Shown: positions 1-6,356 of the stretch, piece by piece
Position numbering within the stretch: position 1 is the first letter of the stretch
Layout of the letters: each line of letters begins with the position of its first letter
Assembly (NCBI GenBank): GCA_035557635.1
Contig: DATMDR010000090.1
Location: 1-24,124 of the forward strand
Source: VRUE01 sp035557635
GTDB taxonomy: Bacteria > Actinomycetota > Thermoleophilia > Solirubrobacterales > 70-9
Direction: 5' to 3'
Length of the DNA stretch: 24,124 bases
Program-made: the position numbers and the translations under genes
The notes under the pieces: generated by a model
What the model saw: only the letters and a program-made list of their open reading frames with translations
What the model was told of the DNA's origin: nothing
Databases searched by the model: none

Positions 1-850
1 GCTCGTTTGCCCGCCGGCACATCATCTCCAGGGCCCGCTCGGCGGTGCCGATCGCGCGCATGCAGTGGTGGATGCGGCCCGGGCCGAGGCGGTCCTGGGC
101 GACGGCGAATCCGGCCCCCTGCTCGCCGAGGAGGTTGGCGGCGGGAACGCGGCAGTCCTCGTATTTGATCTCGCAATGGCCGGGGCCCTTGTCGTGGCCC
201 ATCACCGAGATCGGCCGCACCAGGTTGAAGCCGGGCGCGTCGGTCGGCACGCAGATCATCGAGGCGCGCGCGTAGGGGTGGGCGTCGGGGTCGGTGACGA
301 CCATCGCGATCGCCAGGTCGGCGCCGACGGCGCCCGAGGTGAACCACTTGTGCCCGTTGATCACCCAGTCCTCGCCGTCGCGGACGGCGGTCGCCTGCAG
401 GCCGGTCGGGTCCGAGCCGGAGACCGCGAACTCGGTCATCGAGAAGCAGGAGCGAATCCGGCCCTCGAGCAGCGGCTCGAGCCAGCGCTCGCGCTGTTCG
501 TCCGAGCCGTGCTCGGCGAGGATCTCCATGTTGCCGGTGTCCGGCGCCGAGCAGTTGAAGGCCATCGGCGCCGCCGCCGGGCTGCGACCCATCTCCTCGC
601 AGAGCAGCCCGTACTCCCAGTTGCTCAGGCCGGGGCCGAAGCGCTCGTCGGGCATGAAGAGGTTCCAGAGCCCATCTGCCCTGGCCTGCTCCCGGACTTC
701 GACCAGGAGCTTCGGGTAGGGAACGCCCGGCGCGACCTCGGCGTCGAGCGCCTCCATGATCTCCCGCTCCTGCGGAAAGACCTGCTCGTCCATGAAGTCG
801 AGGATGCGCTCGCGCAGCGTCTCGACCTGGGGGCTGGGCTTGAAGTCCAT
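1..850 (-). CDS. Acyl-CoA dehydrogenase family protein (C-terminus cut by window edge)
   Basis: The minus frame is open from an ATG at 850 to the left edge, giving about 283 residues of a family usually 380-410 long. It shows acyl-CoA dehydrogenase features: an N-terminal helical part with MDEQVFP, a central MTEFAVSGSDP that matches the MTE-(x)-GSD flavin-contact segment, then NGHKWFTSGA and the beta-domain segment VMGHDKGPGHCEI. The catalytic base is not identifiable because the C-terminal helical domain is truncated. The family oxidises acyl-CoA thioesters with FAD and passes electrons to ETF; the substrate cannot be told from this sequence. It follows the RibD-C-type gene by 10 bases on the same strand and is probably co-transcribed. 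No strong Shine-Dalgarno is seen before the ATG. Confidence 0.9.
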   Translation of the reverse strand, partial: MDFKPSPQVETLRERILDFMDEQVFPQEREIMEALDAEVAPGVPYPKLLVEVREQARADGLWNLFMPDERFGPGLSNWEYGLLCEEMGRSPAAAPMAFNCSAPDTGNMEILAEHGSDEQRERWLEPLLEGRIRSCFSMTEFAVSGSDPTGLQATAVRDGEDWVINGHKWFTSGAVGADLAIAMVVTDPDAHPYARASMICVPTDAPGFNLVRPISVMGHDKGPGHCEIKYEDCRVPAANLLGEQGAGFAVAQDRLGPGRIHHCMRAIGTAERALEMMCRRANE

Positions 851-860
851 CGGCGGAAAG

Positions 861-1589
861 CTACAGGCGATAGCGAGCGAAGAGCTCGCCATCGCGCTCG
901 AGCAGCCATGCCAGCTCCAGCTCGGCGACGCCGGGCAGCTCCCCCTCGACGATGCGCGGCGCCTCCCCGCCCGCCAGCTTCGGCGCGATCGTCAGGAACA
1001 GCTCGTCGACCAGGCCCAGCGCCTGCATCTCCCCGTAGAGGTGCGGTCCGCCCTCGCTGAGCAGCGAACGCACGCCGCGCTCCCCGCGCAGGTGGCGCAG
1101 CGCCTCCGCCAGGTCGACCCGCCCCTCGTGACGGACCACCTGCAGCGAGGCCGCGGTCTGCGGCGGCTCGGCCTCGGAAGCGGTGAAGATCAGCACCCGG
1201 CCGCCGCCATCCGTGAACAGCGGCGCGTCCCAGGGCAGGTCGAGCCGGCCGCTGACGATCACCATCAGGGGGTCCTGGGGAAGCCCGAGCTGCTCGCGGC
1301 GCTCGCGCTCGCCTTGGTCCTCGACGGGGCGGCCGTAGCGCTCGGCCCGCATCGTGCCGGCGCCGATCATCACCGCGTCGAAGCGGGTCCGCAGCCGCTG
1401 CAGCATCTCCATGTCCGCGTGCGAGCCGATCGGCCCGGAGCGCCCGCCGATGGTCGCCCGCCCGTCGAGGGTGACGACGAAGTTCATCGCCGTGAAGGGG
1501 CGATCGGCCTGGGCCTGCTCCCACGGCCGGTAGGCGTCGAGCTGCTGCTCGGTGGTGGTAGGGCCGGGGTTCGGAATCAGCCGCCGCAT
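861..1589 (-). CDS. Stand-alone RibD C-terminal domain reductase (pyrimidine reductase / DHFR-like fold)
   Basis: The product is 242 residues. The segments NFVVTLDGRATIGGRSGPIGS near residues 36-56, GAGTMRAERYGR near 76-87, and SEGGPHLYGEMQALGLVDE in the last third are typical of the RibD C-terminal reductase fold (NADPH-dependent reduction of 5-amino-6-ribosylaminouracil phosphate). The deaminase domain of bifunctional RibD is absent, so this is the single-domain form common in actinobacteria. Its true substrate is often unknown, and a role in riboflavin synthesis is only one option. The next gene, an FAD-dependent acyl-CoA dehydrogenase, lies 10 bases downstream. A TAGGCT box lies nine bases before the ATG, suggesting a very short leader. 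Confidence 0.85.
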   Translation of the reverse strand: MRRLIPNPGPTTTEQQLDAYRPWEQAQADRPFTAMNFVVTLDGRATIGGRSGPIGSHADMEMLQRLRTRFDAVMIGAGTMRAERYGRPVEDQGERERREQLGLPQDPLMVIVSGRLDLPWDAPLFTDGGGRVLIFTASEAEPPQTAASLQVVRHEGRVDLAEALRHLRGERGVRSLLSEGGPHLYGEMQALGLVDELFLTIAPKLAGGEAPRIVEGELPGVAELELAWLLERDGELFARYRL

Positions 1590-1598
1590 CGTCGCCTG

Positions 1599-1604
1599 AG
1601 CCTA
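1599..1604 (-). promoter_or_regulatory. Candidate -10 box (TAGGCT) of the RibD-C-type gene
   Basis: On the minus strand TAGGCT fits the actinobacterial TANNNT -10 pattern and ends nine bases before the ATG at 1589, so the transcript would begin at or 2-3 bases before the start codon. No clear -35 was identified. It is one of several similarly placed boxes in this window. Confidence 0.4.
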
Positions 1605-1656
1605 GTGACGCGTTCGCTGTTTGTCGTGCACAGCCCTATGAAGGGCGAATGCTCGC

Positions 1657-2646
1657 TCAGGAGTACTCGTGCCAGCCGGCGAACTCGCGGCCGGCGAACT
1701 CCTGCAGGGCGGCGACGTCGGCGCCGAAGCGGCCGCGGATCGTCTCGAAGAGGTCGTCGGGCAGCTTCGGCTTCGGCGCCGGCGGCTTCTCGGGATCGTG
1801 GACGACCTTCTCAACCAGCCAGCGCATCGACTCCGGCAGGCGGTCGAAGTTGCGGTCGAAGGAGCGCAGGCCCGGCAGTTTGACCAGCCTCTCCATCAGC
1901 TGGTATTTGCCTCCCTGCTTGGCGCTCGACTTCTCCCACTCGCGGTCGAACTGCTCCGAGGTGAAGCTCTCGTCGACGCCGGCGAAGGCGAACGCCCTGC
2001 GCATCGTCGCCTCACGCTCGCTCTGCAGCTCCTCCTGGGTGACGATCTCGATCTGGGCGCGGTCGAAGCGCTCCAGATAGGGCTGCAGCTGCATCCAGTA
2101 CATCGAGCGCTGGATGTAGGAGGAGTCGGGCTGCGAGAGCGTCGGGACAAGCTCGCGGGTCTCGTAGCCGGCGCCGGTGGCGTGCACCCAGTGCGAGAGG
2201 ATGCGCTTGATCGGGTCGCGCACCATGTAGAGCAGCTTGGCGTCGGGACAGTGCCGGCGGATGCGCTCGGCGACGCCCTCGAAGCGGGGCAGGTTGGTGT
2301 AGTGGGGGGAGGACTCGCCGCGCACCTTGAAGCGGCCGTCGAAGCGGCTCGCGTACCAGTCGAGCCCGAGGTCCCAGTTGAGCTCCTCGACGAAGAAGTT
2401 GAGCTCCTTCGGCTTCGACATCTGGATCTCGGGGTGCAGGCCGAGGTAGTGGTGGATGCTGGTCGTGCCGCACTTCAGCCCGCCGATGATGATCAGGCTG
2501 GGCAGCTCCGCGTGGCGCTTGCGACGCCGTCGCCAGGGGAACCTGCGGTCGCCCGTGTAGCGCTCGCGGGCACGCGCGCACATCGCTTCGTCGGCGGGGT
2601 CGCGGGGGGCCTGCGGAGCCGGGATCTGCGTCTCGGTCTCTGACAC
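1657..2646 (-). CDS. PAPS-dependent sulfotransferase family protein
   Basis: The product is 329 residues from a GTG at 2646. Residues 52-64 (IIIGGLKCGTTSI) form the 5'-phosphosulfate binding loop, and residues 143-152 (RDPIKRILSH) form the 3'-phosphate binding motif of the sulfotransferase superfamily. The usual PKELNFF segment lies between them. The family moves sulfate from PAPS to a hydroxyl or amine acceptor; the acceptor (lipid, glycan or metabolite) cannot be read from sequence. There is no signal peptide or membrane segment. The open frame continues far upstream across the divergent gene, but the family begins near the P-loop region. The GTG was chosen because it lies just after a TACACT box (2661-2656) and avoids overlap with the divergent gene. 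No terminator with a T-run was seen downstream, only a 5-bp hairpin near 1639-1653. Confidence 0.85.
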   Translation of the reverse strand: MSETETQIPAPQAPRDPADEAMCARARERYTGDRRFPWRRRRKRHAELPSLIIIGGLKCGTTSIHHYLGLHPEIQMSKPKELNFFVEELNWDLGLDWYASRFDGRFKVRGESSPHYTNLPRFEGVAERIRRHCPDAKLLYMVRDPIKRILSHWVHATGAGYETRELVPTLSQPDSSYIQRSMYWMQLQPYLERFDRAQIEIVTQEELQSEREATMRRAFAFAGVDESFTSEQFDREWEKSSAKQGGKYQLMERLVKLPGLRSFDRNFDRLPESMRWLVEKVVHDPEKPPAPKPKLPDDLFETIRGRFGADVAALQEFAGREFAGWHEYS

Positions 2647-2654
2647 GAGCGGGC

Positions 2655-2661
2655 TAGTGTA
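2655..2661. promoter_or_regulatory. Shared bidirectional -10 box TAGTGTA between divergent genes
   Basis: The seven bases TAGTGTA read TAGTGT on the plus strand and TACACT on the minus strand, so both fit TANNNT. The plus copy ends seven bases before the ATG at 2668 and the minus copy nine bases before the GTG at 2646. The whole divergent gap is 21 bases, so both transcripts would be leaderless or nearly so, and the two RNA polymerases would compete for the same DNA. Confidence 0.5.
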
Positions 2662-2667
2662 ACTCCG

Positions 2668-3657
2668 ATGCCGCGCGCCGATCTCAGCTCCAGCTTCAAC
2701 TCCTTCTTCAACGCAGCCGAGGCCTTCTTCGAGAACCTCTCGCGGGTTGATTGGAGCGCCCTCGCGCTGGCGCTCGTCTTCCTGCTGGCGATGCAGCTCG
2801 CCCGCGCCTGGGCCTGGCGCAACGTGCTGCGCGCCGCCTACCCGGGCGAGCCGATCCCCTTCCTGCAGCTCGGCGCCGCCTACCTCGCCGGCGCCGGGAT
2901 CAACGCGATCGTCCCCGCCCGGGCCGGCGACGTGACCAAGGTCTTCCTGGTTAAGCGCCAGATCCCCGACTCCTCCTACCCGGCGGTCACCTCCTCCTTC
3001 CTGGTGCAGACGGTCTTCGACACCACGATCGGCGTGCTCGTCCTGCTCTACGCGATCACCCAGGGGCTGCTGCCGGAGCCGCCACGCCTGCCGAACCTGC
3101 CCGCCTTCGAGATCGCCTTCTGGGCGGAACACCCGCAGGTCTTCCTGATCACGGTCGCGGTCCTGCTGGTGGCGATCGCGATCGGCATCTACCTGCTCGC
3201 GCACCGGGTGCGGCGCTTCTGGGACAGGGTCAAACAGGGCCTGGCGATCCTCACCCAGCCGCGTCGCTACCTGCGCGAGGTCTGGGCCTGGCAGGGAATG
3301 GGCTGGCTCTGCCGCTTCGCCGCCTTCTGGTTCTTCCTCGAGGCCTTCGGCATCGGCGGCTCGTTCGGCAACGTGCTGCTGGTGATGAGCGTGCAGGCGA
3401 TCTCGACGATCGTCCCCTTCACCCCCGGTGGGGCCGGCGCCCAGCAGGCTCTCCTCGTCGCCACCCTGCATGGCCCGTCGCGCGCGGCCGTCCTCTCCTT
3501 CTCGGTCGGGACCCAGATCGCGATGGCGGCCTGGTCGGTGCTGCTCGGCTTTATCGCAATGATCACCGTCTTCCGAACGACGGACTGGCGCGGGCTGGTC
3601 AAACAAGCCGAAGAAGACGAGGCGCGCGGGGGCGGCAAGTCCCCCGTCAAGGCGTAG
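2668..3657 (+). CDS. Lysylphosphatidylglycerol synthase-type (YbhN/UPF0104) integral membrane protein
   Basis: The product is 329 residues with about seven hydrophobic segments. The segment YLAGAGINAIVPARAGDVTK (about residues 72-91) and a later TPGGAGAQQALL are hallmarks of the transmembrane, flippase-like half of the LPG synthase family (UPF0104/YbhN). The soluble aminoacyl-transfer domain of full MprF is absent, so lipid movement or a support role in the membrane is more likely than lysyl transfer. The substrate is unknown. The C-terminus is charged and cytoplasmic-looking. The ATG is placed seven bases after a TAGTGT box, which supports a leaderless transcript. It is convergent with the ion-channel gene, with only three bases between the two stop codons. 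Confidence 0.85.
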   Translation: MPRADLSSSFNSFFNAAEAFFENLSRVDWSALALALVFLLAMQLARAWAWRNVLRAAYPGEPIPFLQLGAAYLAGAGINAIVPARAGDVTKVFLVKRQIPDSSYPAVTSSFLVQTVFDTTIGVLVLLYAITQGLLPEPPRLPNLPAFEIAFWAEHPQVFLITVAVLLVAIAIGIYLLAHRVRRFWDRVKQGLAILTQPRRYLREVWAWQGMGWLCRFAAFWFFLEAFGIGGSFGNVLLVMSVQAISTIVPFTPGGAGAQQALLVATLHGPSRAAVLSFSVGTQIAMAAWSVLLGFIAMITVFRTTDWRGLVKQAEEDEARGGGKSPVKA

Positions 3658-3660
3658 GAA

Positions 3661-4575
3661 TCACCCTCGGAAGCGCCTGATCATTCGCGGCGAGTCGCGT
3701 TTGCCTTTCGGGGTGTCGATATGGCCGTCGAGGTGGAGCTCCTCCTCCAGCTCGTCGAGCGCCTCGCGGATTCGCGCCAGGCGCTCCGCGGCGGCCTGCC
3801 CGTCCATCTCGCCCTCGGCCTCGCGTTCGTCGCGGCGGCGGTTGAGGCGCTCGTCGATCGCTTCCATCGCCCGCACCTCCTCGAGGCTGTTGATCAGGAT
3901 CGCGATCACCATGTTGATCAGCAGGAAGGAAGCGATCAGGACGTAGCTGACGAAGTAGATCCAGGCCCAGGGGTGGACGTCGATTACCGCGCCCATGATT
4001 TCGGGCCAGCTCTCCAGCGTCAGCACGATGAAGAGCGAGAGCATCGCCTCGCCGATGTCTCCCCAGTGCTCGGGTTCGGTGTCGGCGAAGAAGATCCAGC
4101 CGAGAATCCCGTAGATGTAGATCAGCAGCGAGGTGAGCATCGCCATGCTGCCGATCGGCGGCAGGCTGGTCGCCATGCCGCGGATCAGGAAGCGCAGGTC
4201 GGGGAAGATGCTGACGACGCGGACGATCCGCAGCAGCCGCAGCAGCCGCAGCACGGTCGCGTTCTGGCGCAGGCCGGGGAGGAGGGCGCCGCCGATGACG
4301 ACGAAGTCGAAGACGTTCCAGCCGCTCTTGAAGTAGTCCTGCGGGCGGCTGCCGTGAGCGGCGATCCGGATCACGATCTCGACCACGAAGATGCCGAGGA
4401 AGACGTCATTGAGCGCTTCGAGCGCGCCGCCATAGTCGCGATCGATCGAGTCGTAGGTCTCGAGCCCGAGCACGACCGCGTTGGCGAGGATCACGCCGAG
4501 AATGAAGAGCTGAAACCGCGAGGAGTCGGCTACTCGTTTGCAGGTGGCGGCCATCGGAGGCCGCAATGGTGCCAT
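3661..4575 (-). CDS. Bacterial voltage-gated sodium channel-like ion transporter (single 6-TM subunit)
   Basis: The product is 304 residues and has the one-domain layout of NaChBac-type channels: S1-S3 at about residues 20-100, and an S4 voltage sensor with Arg110, 113, 116 and 119 at every third position. A pore loop carries TLESW at 186-190, the motif that gives Na+ selectivity in this family. S6 lies at about 205-229, followed by a charged coiled-coil tail at about 230-285 that typically holds the tetramer together. It acts in the plasma membrane. An alternative start is the ATG at 4554, which removes seven residues. It lies 24 bases downstream of the vapC-type toxin on the same strand, and no separate promoter was evident, so read-through from vapBC is possible. 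Confidence 0.9.
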   Translation of the reverse strand: MAPLRPPMAATCKRVADSSRFQLFILGVILANAVVLGLETYDSIDRDYGGALEALNDVFLGIFVVEIVIRIAAHGSRPQDYFKSGWNVFDFVVIGGALLPGLRQNATVLRLLRLLRIVRVVSIFPDLRFLIRGMATSLPPIGSMAMLTSLLIYIYGILGWIFFADTEPEHWGDIGEAMLSLFIVLTLESWPEIMGAVIDVHPWAWIYFVSYVLIASFLLINMVIAILINSLEEVRAMEAIDERLNRRRDEREAEGEMDGQAAAERLARIREALDELEEELHLDGHIDTPKGKRDSPRMIRRFRG

Positions 4576-4599
4576 GCGGCTTGGCTGGCGGCATCCAGG

Positions 4600-5028
4600 T
4601 CAGATCTGGGCTGGCACCAGAGCGAAGCCGTGCTCGCGTGCGGCCTCGCGCAGCTCACGGTCCCAGCAGGCGAAGGCAACCTTGTCGATCTCGGTAAATC
4701 TGAGAGCAGTGGCCAGGTGAAGGCTGTCGTAGGCCCGAAGCGCGTGATCAATCGCGGCAAGCTCCGCATGGTGAAGAACCTCAGCGGTAACAGAGTGGAG
4801 ATCGATCCTGGCCCAGAGCGTTTCCAGTTCCCTCAGTCCGCTCTGCAGCTGCATGCTGGATATGCGGCCGCCCTTGTGGATCCTCGCCAGCGCGGACACC
4901 GCCTCGACTCGGGTGAGAACACTCGTTGTCACTGCGCTCGCACGGCTGAAGGTCTGGCGCGCGACATCGCTCTCAGGCTCGTCGACGAGAAGCTTGATCA
5001 GCGCGCTCGTATCGAGGTAGAGACTCAG
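4600..5028 (-). CDS. PIN-domain ribonuclease toxin (VapC family), apparent CTG start
   Basis: The product is 142 residues. It has the PIN active-site acids: Asp6 in LDTSALIKLL, Glu42 in TRVEAVSAL, Asp101 in YDSLHLATA and Asp123 in CWDREL. The family cleaves specific RNAs, often tRNAs, and is neutralised by its partner antitoxin. No ATG, GTG or TTG lies in frame near the expected N-terminus. A CTG at 5028-5026 overlaps the antitoxin stop as CTGA, gives the expected MSLYLDTSAL start, and is preceded by GAGGG about six bases upstream, so CTG is the best start. The next in-frame start codon lies far inside the antitoxin frame. Toxin synthesis would therefore be coupled to, and probably lower than, antitoxin synthesis. 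Confidence 0.85.
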   Translation of the reverse strand: MSLYLDTSALIKLLVDEPESDVARQTFSRASAVTTSVLTRVEAVSALARIHKGGRISSMQLQSGLRELETLWARIDLHSVTAEVLHHAELAAIDHALRAYDSLHLATALRFTEIDKVAFACWDRELREAAREHGFALVPAQI

Positions 5029-5291
5029 CGACGACCCTCGGAGACGTATTCCGCCGCAGTCTTGCCGGAGCCTTGCAGCTTGATGGGTTTCGGTAGGTGT
5101 CGGGAGCCGTTTCCTGGCCTGACTATCCCCTTCGCGATCAGCTCCGCCATTCGCGGCGACCTCGTGGTGGAGACGATCCTCGCCACCGGCTGCCCGCGGC
5201 GGGTGACCGTGATCGGCTCGCCCGCTTCGACCCGCTCGATGATCTGGCTGAGGTTGTTCTTCAGCTCGCGTATGCCGACCGTGTCGCTCAT
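5025..5291 (-). CDS. Phd/YefM-family antitoxin (VapB partner of the PIN toxin)
   Basis: The product is 88 residues. The N-terminus (GIRELKNNLSQIIERVEAGEPITVTRRGQPVARIV, described here by its ends GIRELKN and GQPVARIV) is the Phd/YefM DNA-binding fold, including the EPITVTRRGQPVARI strand. The C-terminal 40 residues are variable and would wrap the toxin. Such antitoxins bind the toxin and repress their own promoter, usually as a complex with it. A TATAAT box sits eight bases before the ATG between two direct GCCACAT repeats, which fits autoregulation. The stop codon overlaps the toxin start by three bases plus one. Pairing of a Phd/YefM antitoxin with a PIN toxin is common. Confidence 0.88.
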   Translation of the reverse strand: MSDTVGIRELKNNLSQIIERVEAGEPITVTRRGQPVARIVSTTRSPRMAELIAKGIVRPGNGSRHLPKPIKLQGSGKTAAEYVSEGRR

Positions 5292-5294
5292 GTA

Positions 5295-5322
5295 GCCACA
5301 TTATAGCGTTAAAGGGCCACAT
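5295..5322 (-). promoter_or_regulatory. vapBC promoter (TATAAT) with two direct repeats as likely operator
   Basis: On the minus strand a perfect TATAAT (5305-5300) ends eight bases before the antitoxin ATG, so the transcript is probably leaderless. On the plus strand GCCACAT occurs at 5295-5301 and again at 5316-5322. The spacing is 21 bases, two helical turns, placing both copies on one DNA face around the -10. Two antitoxin dimers could bind here. The promoter lies in the 34-base gap after the upstream pseudopilin-like gene. Confidence 0.55.
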
Positions 5323-5325
5323 AGC

Positions 5326-5997
5326 TCAGCTCGACCAGCCGGGGTGGCGGCTTTCGACTCGCCACTGCCAAGGCGGGCGTTCGCCGGCGCCAAACTCGTA
5401 GTGGTTGCGCCCCGGCAGCGTCTCCAGCGGAACCAGTGCCGGGGAGTCGGAGACCAGGACGCGGACGCCGTTCGCGGCTTCGACGTCGGCCTGGCCTGCC
5501 CGGCGCGTGACTCGCTCCCAGCCGAGGCCGGGCCGGTAGAGCCAGTAGCTGACCTCGACCCAGCCGAGCGAGCGGCGTCGGTCGACGATCTCGGTGAAGG
5601 CGGTAGTGCGGCGCCCCGAAGCGGTGAGGCGAAGCCCGGCCGTGCCCGGGAGCGGCACGGCACAGCTCTCAGTCCGGCAGCGGCGGAAGTCGACCGGCAC
5701 CAGCGGCAGGCCCGAGGGGCCTGGCTTGGCGGCCGGCGCCGGCGCCAGTGCGCGGGCGAGCCGGGCCAGCGGCCAACCGTAGGCGGGAACCAGCGGGTGG
5801 TGGCTGCAGGCGTCCGGAAGGCGGGGAGCGCAGCGGATCTTCGTTGCGATCGAGCGGGCGACGGAGCGACCGGCGTCGATCTCCCCCTCGGCCGCGACTG
5901 CGGCGATGCCGGCGAGCAGCAGCAGCGCGACCAGCGCCGCCAGGCCCGCCTGCTCGACCGACGCCGATCCCCGCTCTGGATCTCGTTCGCCTCCCAC
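5326..5997 (-). CDS. Pseudopilin/TadE-like single-pass protein with prepilin-peptidase-type N-terminus
   Basis: The product is 223 residues from a GTG at 5997. Residues 1-9 are charged, followed by Gly10-SASVE with Glu at +5 and a hydrophobic stretch (about residues 18-36). This is the arrangement of type IV prepilin and TadE/Flp-like class III signals, cut after Gly by a prepilin peptidase. The remaining roughly 185 residues are outside the membrane. They hold four cysteines in two close groups (RCAPRLPDAC and RCRTESC), which could form disulfides. I do not recognise a named family for this part. No other pilus or Tad gene is visible nearby. A TAGCTT box six bases before the GTG suggests a leaderless transcript. 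Confidence 0.65.
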   Translation of the reverse strand: MGGERDPERGSASVEQAGLAALVALLLLAGIAAVAAEGEIDAGRSVARSIATKIRCAPRLPDACSHHPLVPAYGWPLARLARALAPAPAAKPGPSGLPLVPVDFRRCRTESCAVPLPGTAGLRLTASGRRTTAFTEIVDRRRSLGWVEVSYWLYRPGLGWERVTRRAGQADVEAANGVRVLVSDSPALVPLETLPGRNHYEFGAGERPPWQWRVESRHPGWSS

Positions 5998-6003
5998 GGC
6001 TCG

Positions 6004-6009
6004 AAGCTA
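6004..6009 (-). promoter_or_regulatory. Candidate -10 box (TAGCTT) of the pseudopilin-like gene
   Basis: TAGCTT on the minus strand fits TANNNT and ends six bases before the GTG at 5997, which predicts a leaderless mRNA. It lies in the 89-base gap to the divergent small gene at 6087, for which no equally good box was found. Confidence 0.4.
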
Positions 6010-6086
6010 GGGCTCTCCGCCGCACGTGTGGTGCGCGGTGTGTCAAGCCTCTGCGCCGCTTCTGCGTCCGTGCTTACATGTGAGGG

Positions 6087-6356
6087 GTGGAGGGCAGCCC
6101 CTTCAACCTGTTCGGCGACCCGGACGAGTTTCGCGCCCGCATGGAGGAGCTCTCCGAGCAGATGCAGTCCTCGCAGCGCGTCGCCTGGGCCGACAACGCG
6201 ATCAAGCTGGCGGTCGAGATGACCGTGGCCTCGATTGGCCGGATCGAGCTGACCGGATCGAGCGACGAGCAGGCGATGCAGGTGCGCGACGCGATCCGCG
6301 TCCTCTTCCCGGAGGCCGTCACGTTGGTCCGCGAGGCCCGAGAGGGCCTTTCTTAG
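6087..6356 (+). CDS. Small hypothetical protein, 89 residues
   Basis: A GTG-started frame gives an acidic, mostly helical-looking product beginning MEGSPFNLFGDPDEFRARM and including VEMTVASIGRIEL and VLFPEAVTLVREA. I do not recognise the family. No membrane segment, signal peptide or metal-binding motif is visible. The regular amphipathic pattern (DPDEFRARMEELSEQM) suggests a coiled or helical N-terminal half. It is divergent from the pseudopilin-like gene, and its stop TAG overlaps the stop of the convergent zinc-ribbon gene (shared bases 6354-6355). Codon use resembles the neighbours, which supports it being real. GAGGG lies directly before the GTG, too close for a normal ribosome site, so initiation may be leaderless. 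Confidence 0.6.
   Translation: MEGSPFNLFGDPDEFRARMEELSEQMQSSQRVAWADNAIKLAVEMTVASIGRIELTGSSDEQAMQVRDAIRVLFPEAVTLVREAREGLS

Noticed and set aside
1657..3606. 649-codon extension of the sulfotransferase frame across the divergent gene
   Set aside because: The upstream half is the shadow of the LPG-synthase-type gene. The sulfotransferase family starts shortly before its P-loop, and a GTG with a nearby -10 box exists at 2646.
5029..5322. Upstream ATG-started frame leading into vapC
   Set aside because: The extra 98 residues are the out-of-frame shadow of the antitoxin. The PIN fold begins at the CTG.
5998..6086. CGCAC-GTGTG-GTGCG dyad as an operator in the divergent gap
   Set aside because: The arms are only five bases in GC-rich DNA, so it is not distinguishable from chance.
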